The position numbers and the translations under genes were made by a program. Source: Pleurodeles waltl (Eukaryota > Chordata > Amphibia > Caudata > Salamandridae). Taken from it: a DNA stretch of 64,000 nt. The stretch lies in contig NC_090447.1 of assembly GCF_031143425.1 (NCBI RefSeq), forward strand, positions 850,645,760 to 850,709,759, written 5' to 3'. Below the pieces are notes generated by a model, which saw nothing but the letters and a program-made list of their open reading frames with translations, searched no databases and was not told the origin of the DNA. The stretch's first letter is position 1; the number at the start of each line of letters is the position of its first letter. Positions 34,046 through 44,559 of this stretch are shown here, piece after piece.

Positions 34046-37035
34046 ATGGAAGAGACAATGGCTCGTGTGTTTGGGGAAAGGGCCCCTGCCTTCAGCACGG
34101 AGAAGTTGGAGAAATTAGTGGATGGGGTCCTCCCCCAGTACACGCTACTCGGCGGTCCTCCAGACAAACAGGTGAGTACACTGTGAGCATGCTGTATGGG
34201 CAATGGCTGCTTGGAGTGGTGTGGATGACAGAGGTGGGGGGAGAATGAGGCGTGCATGAAACAACAGTGTGTGCATGTGCGTCATGGTAAGGGTAGGGAT
34301 GCGGGCCAATGACTGTGACGGTGCAGACGGTTATATCTTCTCCTTCTCCCCTGTACTATTCCTGTAGGTCAGCACCCACCAGAAGAAGGATATTTAGCGT
34401 GCCATTGCCAAGGAAGTCCGGACCCTGGGGGTCTCCCACAGACGGAGCACCCACTGCCGGAAAAGATGGGAGGACATTCGCCGTTGGAGAAAGAAGACGG
34501 TGGAGGCCCAGCTGGGGATGGCCTGCCTACGTGGGAGGGGTGCCCATCGCACCATGACGTTCCAGATCCTGGTGGTGGCGTACCCGGAGTTGGATGGGCG
34601 CTTGAGGGCATCACAGCAGCCACAAGGGGGTGAGTACACTCTCATTCTGCTGATTCAATGCGCACTGTAGGTGTCTGGGTGGGGGAGGTGGGCTGTGGGT
34701 TACCCTAGGCCATGGCGAGTTTAGTAGGCAAGGTCCCTTCTGAAGGCAGGCCCTGTGGCACCCCACCCCACCTGCGTACAGAGCCAACTACACCTAGTCA
34801 GGCTCATGTGACATCCATGTGTGCAGCAATCAGGCATAGCCTTGTAACCCATGTCCCTGTGGTTGATTAGGGAACTCCAAGTGCACGGCGTAGTGCAGGG
34901 GGCTTCTGTGTCTGTAGTGTCCACCAACGGTAGCGGTATTGCATGCACTCAACATGTCTTTCTTCTGTCTTCCCCCCCCTTTTTGTGGTCTCCCTGTACT
35001 TGTGTGCGTAAGCATCATCAGGCGGAGGAGCAGTGGCACCGGAGCAGGAGGGAGCTGCATCCCACATGGCCCTGGAGGGCGACACAATGGAGTCAGAAGA
35101 CACCAGTAGGATGAAGGGCGAGGGGAGCTCTACAGCGGGGACAGGAGCAAACACCAGCGACACGGACTCCTCCTCTGATGGGAGCTCCCTTGCAGTGGCG
35201 GGCCCCTCTGTGCCCCCCACATCTACAGGTACAGCCGCCGCCACCCCCCTACAAGCACTGCCCTCCCAGCAGCCCCTCAGCGTTTGCCCCGTGGCCGATC
35301 ACCCAGGAGGGTGGGCATCTCCTTCGCCCCAGGCACCTCAGCCCCTGCCCCTGTCACCCCTGCTGCCCTCAGTGAGGAGGCCATTGACCTCCTCAGGTCC
35401 CTCACTGTTGGGCAGTCTACCATTTTGAATGCCATCCAGGGTGTAGAGAGGCAGTTGCAACAGACGAATGCAGACCTGGAGGCAGCCCATCAGCGAGCTT
35501 TTCAGACTCTGGCCTCAGCACTGATGGCAGCCATTGTCCCTGTCTCTAGCCTCCCCCCTCCAACTTCCTACACCCAGACCCAAACCCCTGTACCTCAGCC
35601 TATCCCAAGCACACCATCAGACCAGCATGCACACACGTCAACACACAAGGGAAGCTCAGGCAAACATAAGCACCACACATCCCACACACCACGCAAGCAT
35701 CATACACATGCAGACATACCAACAGCCCCTGCCTCCACTGTGTCCCCCTCCTCCTTGTCTCCCTCCTCCCTCACAGTCTCGTCTCCACTCACACCTGCAT
35801 GCACTACATCGTCAGCCACTACCACCATCACCAGCACACCCACCACCATCACGTGCAGTCACCACCCCCACTACCATTCACACATCCCCTGTGTCCTCTC
35901 CCAGTGTGTCTGTGAGCCCACCTCCCAAGGTACACAAATGCAGCCACACACCCACCCAACAGCCATCCACCTCACGACAGCCTCCAGCCCGTGAACCTTC
36001 ACCCAAAGTTACCAAACGTACACCTCCTACAACCACTACCTCTTCCTCCACTCCCAAACCCCCTCCATCTACCCATCCCAGTGTGTCCAAAAAACTTTTC
36101 CTGTCCAACCTTGACCTCTTCCCCTCACCTCCCCCACCCCTTCAGTCTCCTAGGGCCCGCCTCTCCAGGTCCCAACCCAGCGCCTCAGCCACAACATCTG
36201 CGGGAAATGTGGTGCCAGTAGTAACCGACTTCTGGAGTGTGCCAGGCAGCAGGGCAGCCAGTGTGCCGAGGAGCCAGAGCATGGACAGTCCCCCACCTCA
36301 AAAGCACAAAAAGTTGGCCAGTGCCCGGCAGGAGAGAGGAAAAAATCTTCCACCAAAGCCGCTCCCCGGGGTACAGTTGAGAGTGTGGATCCAGCTGCGC
36401 CACCATCCAATGTGGGGAAGGGGCACAGTAAAACAGTCAAGTCTGTGAAAACCTGCACGGCAGACAAGACCGCAACAAGCACCGCTGAACAGGACACTGT
36501 CGCCACCAGCACCACTGAACAGGACACTGCCGCCACCAGCACCGCTGAACAGGACACTGCCGCCACCAGCACCGCTGAACAGGACACTGCCGCCACCAGC
36601 ACCGCTGAACAGGACACCGCCGCCACAAGCACCGCTGCCAAGGACACCGCCACCACAAGCACCGCTGCCAAGGACGCCGCCGCCACCAGCACCGCTGAAC
36701 AGTACACCGCCGCCACAAGCACCGCTGCCAAGGACTCCGCTGCCACCAGCACCGCTGAACAGGACACCGCCGCCACCAGCACCGTTGAACAGGACCCCGC
36801 CACCACAAGCACCGCTGAACAGGACCCCGCTGCCACAAGCACCGCTGCCAAGGATACCGCTGGCACAAGCACCGCTGCCAAGGAAACCGCCGCCACCAGC
36901 ACCGCTGAACAGGACACGGCCACCACTAGCACCGCTGAACAGGACACCGCCACCGCAAGCACCGCTGCCAAGGACACCGCTGCCACAAGCACCACTGAAC
37001 AGGACACTGCCGCAACAAGCACCGTAGGCCAGTGA
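34046..37035 (+). pseudogene. SANT2 of Harbinger copy 3
   Basis: Exon 1 (34046 or in-frame ATG 34058, to 34171) is open through LVDGVLPQYTLLGGPPDKQ. Exon 2 (34368-34629) encodes HQKKDI followed by TAG where a Trp is expected, then IAKEVRTLGVSHRRSTHCRK and RWEDIRRW, with good acceptor CCTGTAG and donor GTGAGT. Exon 3 (from 35013) encodes an acidic Ser-rich region, a helix with QSTILNAIQGVERQLQQTN, KKLFLSNLDLF at 36089-36121 and a 10-residue repeat tail that stays open to TGA at 37033-37035. Frameshifts separate parts of exon 3. The single stop in the SANT Trp codon is the main damage to the DNA-binding domain. Confidence 0.75.
36479..37030 (+). repeat. 30-bp coding minisatellite in SANT2 tail, copy 3
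   Basis: Eighteen consecutive 30-bp units encode a 10-residue repeat, EQDTAATSTA or AKDTAATSTA. The array has no stop codon and no length change. It replaces the 33- and 42-bp Lys/Pro-rich repeats found at the same place in copies 1 and 2. Confidence 0.95.
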
Positions 37036-37076
37036 GTGCCAAAGATTCTGACGCTACTGAGGCCGCCACGAGCAGG

Positions 37077-37740
37077 ATGAAGCACTCTGGGCACCAAGCC
37101 CCCTCCAGAACCAGTGGAGTATCACATCCACTACCTCTGTCCTTGGCAGGATGAAGCACTCTGGGCACAAAGCCCCCTCCAGAACCAGTGGAGAAAGGCA
37201 TCCACTACTCCTGTCCCTGGCAGGATGAAGCACTCTGGGCACAAAGCCCCCTCCAGAACCAGTGGAGTATCACATCCACTACCTCTGTCCTTGGCAGGAT
37301 GAAGCACTCTGGGCACAAAGCCCCCTCCGGAACCAGTGGAGAAAGGCATCCACTACCTATGCCCTTGGCAGGATGAAGCACTCTGGGTACAAAGCCCACT
37401 CCAGAACCAGTGGAGATTCACATCCACTACCTCAGTCCTTGGCAGGATGAAGGACTCTGGGCACAAAGCCCCCTCCAGAACCAGTGGTCAGTGTTATCTA
37501 ATTGAGAGACTGTGGCTTTGCACTCCCCAGGATAAAGCAGTGGGCAACCCACCCACTGGAGAGACTTGAAAGACTGTGGCTTTGCACTCCCCAGGATAAG
37601 CAGTGGGCAAACCACCCACTGGAGAGGCTTGAAAGACTGTGGCTTTGCACTCCCCAGGATAAAGCAGTGGGCAAACTACCCACTGGAGAGACTTGAGAGA
37701 CTGTGGCTTTGTACTCCCCAGGATACATCAATGGGCATGG
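37077..37740 (+). repeat. Subterminal minisatellites (74 bp and about 65 bp), copy 3
   Basis: Six 74-bp units (core CCCTCCAGAACCAGTGG, with AGGATGAAGCACTCTGGGC) run to about 37490, followed by four units of 64-65 bp (AGACTGTGGCTTTGCACTCC, AAAGCAGTGGGCAA). The order type I then type II is the same as in copies 1 and 2. Confidence 0.9.
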
Positions 37741-38213
37741 ATCCCCCTCGTGGATCTGGTGTCGTGCACACATCCGGCTGAGGTGCCCCCCATTCCCTTT
37801 CCCCTGAGGTGCCTGTTTTATTTCTATCTGATGCCCCAGCAGTGTTCTCTCCGTCTTGTTCGGGTATTGAGTGTGGGCCTGGCCCATGCATTTTGGGCCC
37901 AGTGGTCCACGGACTATGATGGTGGAATACCTTGGACTTGTATTCTTGGTGTATATATTTGTTTAGAGTGTGAATATCTTTCTTTATGTATATATTTTTG
38001 ATTAATGTATTTGAATATATTACAATCGTTCGACTCATTTCCTATTGTCCTTGCATTCTTCCAGGGGGGGTTGGGGGTTGTTAATGTAATGTATCAACAT
38101 GTACTTGTGTGTGTGTTGTAGTGGGTGAGCTTGGGGGTGAGAGTGTTGTGTGTTGCGTGTGTGTCACTCTTTTTTCCCTCCCCCCTCCCCTGTGTCATAG
38201 GTGCAGTACTCAC

Positions 38214-38296
38214 CGTGGTCTTTGTCGCCGTCTTTGTTGTTCCTGGTAGAGGAGCAGGAAGATAAAGGCTAGAAGAATCTGGAGCTCGGGTTCCAT
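38214..38296 (-). CDS. Conserved 83-nt minus-strand exon, copy 3
   Basis: ATG at 38296, 27 codons plus 2 nt, donor GTGAGTAC. The peptide begins MEPELQILLAFIFLLLYQEQ and ends QRRRQRPR. Same length and position relative to the right terminus as in copies 1 and 4, with mostly conservative changes; see 15280-15362 for interpretation. Confidence 0.55.
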
Positions 38297-38639
38297 GGAG
38301 TCCTGATTCCTCGTGGGGTGTGCAGAGGTGAGCGTTTTCCCTTCCAAATCCTGTTTCCGCCGTGTTTTTGTTCGCAGTGAATCCGCCACGGAAAAGGTGG
38401 CGGATTGGTGCCTTGTGATAATGTGGGCGGTACATTGTCTTCCTCCTGTCTGTTGGCAGTTACCGCCGCGGTGTTTGTTTCTACCACCTTGGCGGTCGGA
38501 GTGCTAAAGTGGCTATCTATGTTGGCGGTTTCCGCCACAGTCGTGGTTCCATTTTTTTGACTGCCGGCCTGTTGGGGGTTTTACCGCCGCTTTAACACCG
38601 ACCGCCAGTGTTGTAATGACCACCAAAGATCTCTCCACT

Positions 38640-39464
38640 CTCTAAACTGAGTAGGCGGAGCCACGTCAGTCTACACTTAATGTAAATCTACACTCTGAAA
38701 TGATGAATAGCAAAAAAGTGGAGACTTACCTAGATTTATTAGTAAGTACATCCATGAGTAAATCTACATACATAGATTTACCTTTGTGAATCGGGCCCAG
38801 TATGTACATTCTTTATGGGTTAGTGCTCAATAAATGTACTTCTTAACAAGTGTTACATGTAGAATTATTCAGTCCATTCAAACATATTCTGTTAAAAAAG
38901 AGCATACATAATCTCAAGCTTCTTTCTGGCACTTTGCAACTCCACATGCCAGCATTTAGGCCGGGACATCCCATACAGAAAACACTTCTCCTTGATCTAT
39001 CTAAATCAGAAGTCAAAGGCTTAAACAAGAAGATACGGCTCAACATTTGCCCAACTCCAGCCCTTGGTGTTCCCATTCTGCAGGTGATCTCTGCCACTTT
39101 TATGCAGTACAGCCCTATCCCCATATAGATTCAGGTGCTACTATGCACAAAATAATGGGCAGGGATGATCAGGAATGTTTAGTCAAACTTTGTAGCACCC
39201 ACACTGTGCACACAACCTCAGCCACTGTATATGAAGTAGAATAAAGAATAAAATTTGCTGGTTGGAAAGCTGAGATTAGTCTTAACCACCTTTAATACCT
39301 CTAGCTGCATTCCGTTATATCATTTTTCACTGTGCCTGTACAGCCAGAAATCAGCTATATGCAGAGCAATCTCAGCACACCTTAAAAAAGGGCGGTTCAT
39401 GTCAAACAGATAGCAGTTTATATGCTCTTTAGAGGGTAACAGGAGCAACAGAGATGCATTTTGG
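38640..39464. other. Spacer between Harbinger copies 3 and 4
   Basis: No gene or known repeat is recognised. An open frame at 38850-39128 (plus) with a mirrored frame on the minus strand shows no domain. Confidence 0.4.
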
Positions 39465-39803
39465 CATCCTGGGCCTCCGCCGTGGCGACGGTGAACAGAA
39501 CACCACCAGTGGGGGTGAACAGAAACCCGCCATAGAATGATGCCAAAAACAGAAACCACCATAAATTCTGCTACCACCAGCCACCGCCAGGGCCCTTGTC
39601 GGCGGAAAGGCTGCAAACCCCAACCTGCCATCGTCAAGCACACAAATCCCCTGCCCTCCAAATAATGATGCACAAATCACCGCGGCGGATAGTGGATGTC
39701 GAACAACCATTGGCGGTACGGACTCCCACGGGTGGACCCAACAGCAAGAAATGCACACATTGGCAATTTCGAAACCCACACACCTGACACACATCCATAA
39801 CAC

Positions 39804-39810
39804 TATAAAA
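39804..39810 (+). promoter_or_regulatory. TATA-like box upstream of SANT1 copy 4a
   Basis: TATAAAA lies 163 bp before the SANT1 start. It is outside the 7.6-kb duplicated unit, so the second copy (4b) lacks it. Confidence 0.5.
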
Positions 39811-39972
39811 CACTCACATACACACCCACAATCCTTTGCATTGCCAATAGGACAACTGAGACTGACAACACAAATCGCAGACACTGAACACAACATCACA
39901 CAAGTCACACACTCAACCACACAACAGCACCCTCACCAATATCCACACAGCACACCACCCACAACACACACC

Positions 39973-41210
39973 ATGGCACCCCCTAAGCACCCACGCTTCA
40001 CAGATAGGGAGCTAAGAACAATGATGAACGAAATACTCAAGGTCGAGCCACAAATCTTCGGGGCACAGGTCCAGCACACACCCATCGCCAGGAAGATGGA
40101 GTTATGGCAGACAATAGTGAACAAGGTCAACACAGTGGAAAACCATCGACGCACGATGGACAACATCTGCAAGAGATAGAACAACCTGTGCGGGAAGGTG
40201 AGGTTGATGGCATCCAGGTACAACATTGCGATACAGAAGACTGGGGGAGGACCCCCACCTACACCACCTGACTACACCGACTGGGAGGAAAAGGTATTTG
40301 CCATCCTGCACCCTGAGGACCTCACTGGACTCCCTGGAGGAATGGACTCTAGTAAGTCATCAACAATTACCCCATATCCACCACACCTGTAATGCATGCA
40401 CCACCCCACCCCTCCAACTACCACCAGGACCACTACCCCACCCTGGCCACAATCACTACATCTGGTAACCCCACAATAGATCCCTGCATGGCCCAACAAG
40501 GGACACAGGCCTGGACTGTCACCCTCCAGCAGCCCCACCCAGGATACCACTGACACCCCTACCTCCCAGCCACCAACCTCAGCTCTGGCCAAACGACCCC
40601 ACACCAGTGTATCCAGGCCACAGACTGGTGGAACACAAGTACAGAGGCCAGAGTCTCCACCTACTAACAGGCAGGATGACGATGGCACCAGTGCAAGTGA
40701 TACTGCCAGACCTGTGCAGGGGACACAGCTACAGGGGGTTAGGCCCAGTGGGAGGGTATCAGTGGCACAGGGGGGAGGCCAAAGGATGGATTCTGCTGCC
40801 CAGGAGGTGATCTCTGAGGTCCTGGGAGTATACACCATACACAAGACAGGATGGGACAGATCCTGGCCACCATGGAGAAGAGTCAAAGGTTGCAGATAGC
40901 CTAAAATCAAGAGACCATGGAGCAGTGGAAACAACTGAATTCTGCTATGGCCACTAAAGCAGGGGTGCTGCAGCACCACCACCTAACCCAGACTGAGACC
41001 CCCACAAGCCAGGAAGCCCCGACCACTGACCAGGACACAGACCAGCCATCTACATCAGCAGCGGCAACTGGACTGGTGGCACTGGCAAAGGACACACAGG
41101 AGACCAGCACCCCTACCCACGCAGCCCAGCACCACACCCTCAAACGGTCACTCAGACCCAGATATGGCACAGGAACACCTGCCAAGACCAAGGCCCCAAC
41201 CAACAAGTGA
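39973..41210 (+). pseudogene. SANT1 of Harbinger copy 4a (diverged subfamily)
   Basis: Exon 1 (39973-40351) encodes a NAIF1-like trihelix with FTDRELRTMMNEILKVEP and ARKMELWQTIVNKV. The conserved Trp of helix 3 (RKRWNDL in other copies) is a TAG stop here, at about 40177. The domain continues readable afterwards (YTDWEEKVFAILHPEDL), with donor CTA/GTAAGT. Downstream coding DNA (40520-41210) encodes a Ser/Thr/Gln-rich linker, a frameshift near 40850 and the last part (40917-41210) with TSAAATG, LKRSLRPRYG and a basic end with TGA. It is clearly more diverged than copies 1-3 are from each other. Confidence 0.75.
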
Positions 41211-41405
41211 CTCTGACATGGACTGACACCCAAGTGTGCCACTGTGCCACTATCTTCGGCCACCAATAGCAACATAACAACTTGCAAGGGACAGGTTGAC
41301 CTATACCCACTGCCACCAATCGTGCAGCCCATGTACCTACTATGGACATCCACCATTAGCTCACTCCCTATCTCTGTAAAGCACACCAATGCATTAAGGA
41401 CACCA

Positions 41406-41411
41406 AATAAA
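41406..41411 (+). terminator. AATAAA polyadenylation signal of SANT1 copy 4a
   Basis: AATAAA stands about 200 bp after the SANT1 stop, as in copies 1 and 2, and directly before the internal-deletion junction. Its duplicate is at 48969-48974. Confidence 0.55.
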
Positions 41412-41436
41412 ACACATACACCAAATTGTATGTCCT

Positions 41437-42886
41437 CTATCTGGAGAGGGAGCAGTGGCATCAGCGAGTGGGGATGCAGCGGCCCCTGGTTCAAAGGAAG
41501 CAGAGTCTACCGACGCCAAGGGGACCAGTGGGTTGGAGGGTGAGGGGAGTACCACAGGGGAGGCTACTACCACTGGCAGTAGTGACTCTGATACCTCCTC
41601 TGATGGGAGCTCCCTGGTGGTGGCAGACCCTAGTGGGCCCACCCATTCTTTGTCCTCCTCCGCCACCCCACATACCATCACTGCCCTCCCAATTGCTCCC
41701 CACCCAGTTGCCCGTGCCCGCTCACCCAGAAGGGTGGGTGTCTCCTTCGCCCCAGGCACCTCATCCCCTGCCCCAGTCAGCCCTGCTTCCCTCACAGAGG
41801 AGGCTATTGACCTCCTGAGGACCATCTCTGTAGGGCAGACAACCATCATCAATGCCATACAGGGGCCATCATCCCAGATGCAGCAGTGCAATGCATACCT
41901 GGATGGCATTCACTGTGCCATGTCTGGCCTACAGAGATCTTTTCAGGCTCTGGCCTCCTCTTTCACGGCAGCCAGTGTCCCTGGCCTCCCCCTTCAACCA
42001 CCTCTGCCCCTTCCAGCACCCCAATCCCTTCACCCATCCCAAGCACACGTTCAGACAGCCATGCACCCACTTCAACACACAAAAAAGATACACAGAAACA
42101 CAAGCACAATACTTCCTAGCACAGGCATACACACAGCCAACATACAAAGGCACACACAACAACATCCATTTCCCCCAGTGTGTCCACCTCTCCTGCCTCC
42201 CTGTCTGTCACCTCAACATGCACACTCACAAGAACTGCACCCTCATTCACTGTTGCAGGCCCCATTCTTAAAGTCACCACAACATCAGACATCCAGTCAC
42301 GCACCCTGGACACCACACCTGCACTCACCACAGTGACATTGACTGACACATGCAGCACACTCACCAGACCTGCAGACACCCAGACAACATGCATGTACAC
42401 TGGCAGCCTGTCTTGTCCCACTGTGTCCACCCCCCTCCTCTCAAAACACTCAAACATTCCCCGACACCCACCCAATACACAGTCACCACACCTCAGCATA
42501 CTGTACAGGCACCTGCATCCACGTCCAGCACCCGTACACCTGTTACAAACACTCCCTCTACCTCCACTCCCACACCTTCCTCCATGTCCACCCCAACTGC
42601 CCCTAAAAAACTTTTCCTGTCCCGTGTTGACCTTTTCAAAACCACTGGCCGACCCCGTCTCATCCCTAAACGTGCCCACCTCCTTGCCCTGTCCTGTCCT
42701 TCAATGTCTAAGTCCGCCCCAGTCCGCCCTTCCCATTCCTGTGCCCCTTCCCCCATGAGCAAGAAGCCCCGTGCTGGCCCAAGTCCATCTGCCACCCCCT
42801 GGTCCAAGCCCGCTCCCCCACCTTCCAAGAGCAAACCCAAACCCCCACCACCGCCCACACATAAGCCCAAGCCCCCCCAAACTTAA
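41437..42886 (+). pseudogene. SANT2 exon 3 remnant of Harbinger copy 4a
   Basis: This begins in the 5' part of exon 3 (GGAGAGGGAGCAGTGGC compares with TGGCAGAGGAGCAGAGGC in copy 1). It encodes the acidic stretch SDSDTSSDGSSLVVADPSG, VGVSFAPGTSSPAPVSPASL, the helix QTTIINAIQGPSSQMQQ and, after a frameshift near 42330, KKLFLSRVDLF at 42605-42637 and a Lys/Pro-rich end with TAA at 42884-42886. The SANT domain exons are missing, so no DNA-binding protein could be made. No coding minisatellite is present, which suggests the arrays arose in the other lineage. Confidence 0.7.
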
Positions 42887-43067
42887 GTCCCCACCCCCGC
42901 CACCCCCTGCCCCTGTTCCCTGAGGTGCCAGGCTGCCCCATTGATGTCCCTTTATGGTGGAGTACCACATGCACAAGTGGGAGTCAAGTTCGGGCCATTT
43001 GGGCCCTTCAGCCTTTTTCTGTTGGACTGGACAATGGTCTTATTTGGACATTGAATTTTCTATGAGA

Positions 43068-43073
43068 ATTAAA
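43068..43073 (+). terminator. ATTAAA polyadenylation signal of SANT2 copy 4a
   Basis: ATTAAA lies 182 bp after the SANT2 stop and is followed by a GT-rich stretch. The duplicate is at 50631-50636. Confidence 0.4.
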
Positions 43074-43323
43074 GTTTTAGTGCCCTGTGTTGCTGTTGGC
43101 ACCCTCTGGAGACGTGGTTCATCGTTTCATTGTGGGGGGGTGGTGTGCACATGTGTGTACTTTGGGCAGGTTGTATTGGCCTTGTGTCTGGTAAGTACCT
43201 TTTGTTGTGGTGTGTATGGCTTGTGATGGTGTGGGGGGCAGGGGGTGCGTTGCAGGGTAAGTGGGGTGGGTGAGTGTGTAACTGTGCCCTTTCTTCCCTT
43301 GTTTAGTAGGTTGCAGTACTTAC

Positions 43324-43406
43324 TCTCATCGTCTTCGTCGGCGGTCAGGGTCTTGGAGGTATATGGCAAGGAGCAGCACTGGCATGATTTCCAATTCTCT
43401 CTCCAT
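43324..43406 (-). CDS. Conserved 83-nt minus-strand exon, copy 4a
   Basis: ATG at 43406, 27 codons plus 2 nt, donor GTAAGTAC. The peptide starts MERELEIMPVLLLAIYL and ends in DRRRRR. It is kept although the transposase exons of this copy are deleted. The duplicate is at 50887-50969. Confidence 0.5.
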
Positions 43407-43839
43407 GTCTGCTTCGGAGTGTTGTGTGTGCCTATGGTGAGTGTTTCCTTTTATTTGGTTCATTTCCGCGAGGCTTTGCGTGGCGGTGGTTCCTGGCCTG
43501 GAACTGACGGCTGTCTTGTGCTTCATTATTTGTTGGGTGGGTGGGGCCTTTCTGTCGGCATGTGGACAGCCTCTTCCGTGAATTTCGGCACTCCTCTGCT
43601 GGTGGTGAGTGGTTTTCACGCTGGCTGTTTTTCATGTGCATCATTATTTGGCGGTCCAAACCGCCAGCCTGTTGGTGGTAGTTACCGCCACCGCCGGCGG
43701 TGCGGTCTTTCCCGCCATGTTCATAATGACCACGTTGGCCCCACCTCAAAACGAATATCTCAAGCCAAACTGCTTGATACATCAGTCCTCTAATAGAGCG
43801 CAAGTAATCTCAGATGCATTTTGACTAAATGGGCCTCAT

Positions 43840-44540
43840 GGCCAAGATAAAATTCTCAAAAACATTGAGCATAGAGCCCACGTCTGTGGATACTCATGCA
43901 ACTTAAAGTCCCCCCCCCCCGGAAATCAACAAAAAGTGATAGATAGAATACTTGAATTAATTTTAACTAACAGGTCATACCTGAGGAGCATTTCATCCCA
44001 CTGCTTTTTGCGTCAGGTGTCGTTACAGACATTACAGATGTTAAACGTGTCTTGCAACCAAAACTGATAATTTACGTCACTTCTAAACAAGGACACAAGC
44101 AACCTAAGATGCAGTGTGGTCTAATCAGAGAGTGACAGGTTGAATCCCTATGGCTGAAGGTTGAAGACCCGTGTCTCGGCATACATGTGACACAAATGGG
44201 AACATAGAGAGAAACAAAAATTGATGGATGGAATGATTGTATTATTCTTAGCCAATTTTATCTTAAACCAGCCATTCAGACCGGACTGTTCCTGTTGGGA
44301 GGTGCATAAGACTAGTTTTCACATGTTTCGTCCCTGTCTACAATGTCACAGACAAGATTAAAAAACAATGGAATGAAATATGCTTAGTATAACTGCAAGT
44401 TGTTTAAAATGATTTCAGAATTTTCATCTATCACGTTTATAATGTTTAAGCCAAAGTGCAAGGGATAGTCTAGAAGAAGTAGTATGGCCTGGGAGTATCA
44501 GTCCTGTGTTGCATCCCCATATCTCTAAGCTGGTTTTCAT
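43840..44540 (+). repeat. SINE-like repeated units
   Basis: Two similar blocks containing AACAAAAAGTGATAGATAG and AACAAAAATTGATGGATGG are arranged in tandem. Before the second lies a stretch resembling tRNA promoter boxes: GTGGTCTAATCAGAG (A-box-like) and GGTTGAATCCC (B-box-like) at 44116-44150. A further GATAGTCTAGAAG lies at 44466. This suggests a tRNA-derived SINE present more than once, but the match is weak. The duplicate is at 51403-52103. Confidence 0.3.
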
Positions 44541-44559
44541 CACAGTATATGCCTGGAGA

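Larger units (their letters stand above)
29905..38625 (+). mobile_element. PIF/Harbinger element copy 3, best-preserved gene set
   Basis: Homology to copies 1 and 2 begins at CATTGGC, so the outermost left terminus is missing. The right end is TTGTAATGACCACC, matching the TIR pattern. All parts are present: SANT1, transposase (minus), divergent promoter with a perfect CRE, SANT2, two coding/subterminal repeat arrays and the 83-nt exon. It lacks the nonsense codon of SANT2 exon 1 and the transposase 1-nt deletion shared by copies 1 and 2, but has lesions of its own. Confidence 0.8.
39465..43740 (+). mobile_element. PIF/Harbinger element copy 4a, internally deleted
   Basis: The left subterminal region (GCGGCGGATAGTGG, CCATTGGCGGTACG), SANT1, SANT2 exon 3, the 83-nt exon and the right end (CATAATGACCACGTTGGCC) are present. 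The transposase exons, the divergent promoter and SANT2 exons 1-2 are gone: SANT1 3' DNA joins SANT2 exon 3 near 41420-41440. The subterminal minisatellites are also absent. This is a non-autonomous derivative of about 4.3 kb. The exact left terminus is uncertain. Confidence 0.75.

Noticed and set aside
36479..37740. Regular tandem arrays that could be mistaken for a CRISPR array
   Set aside because: Units are head-to-tail minisatellites without unique spacers, partly protein-coding, in a eukaryotic transposon; no cas genes are present.
42116..42976. Minus-strand open frames in the SANT2 exon 3 region of copy 4
   Set aside because: Shadow frames of a Pro/Thr-rich coding strand (Gly/Val-rich in reverse) with no motif of their own.
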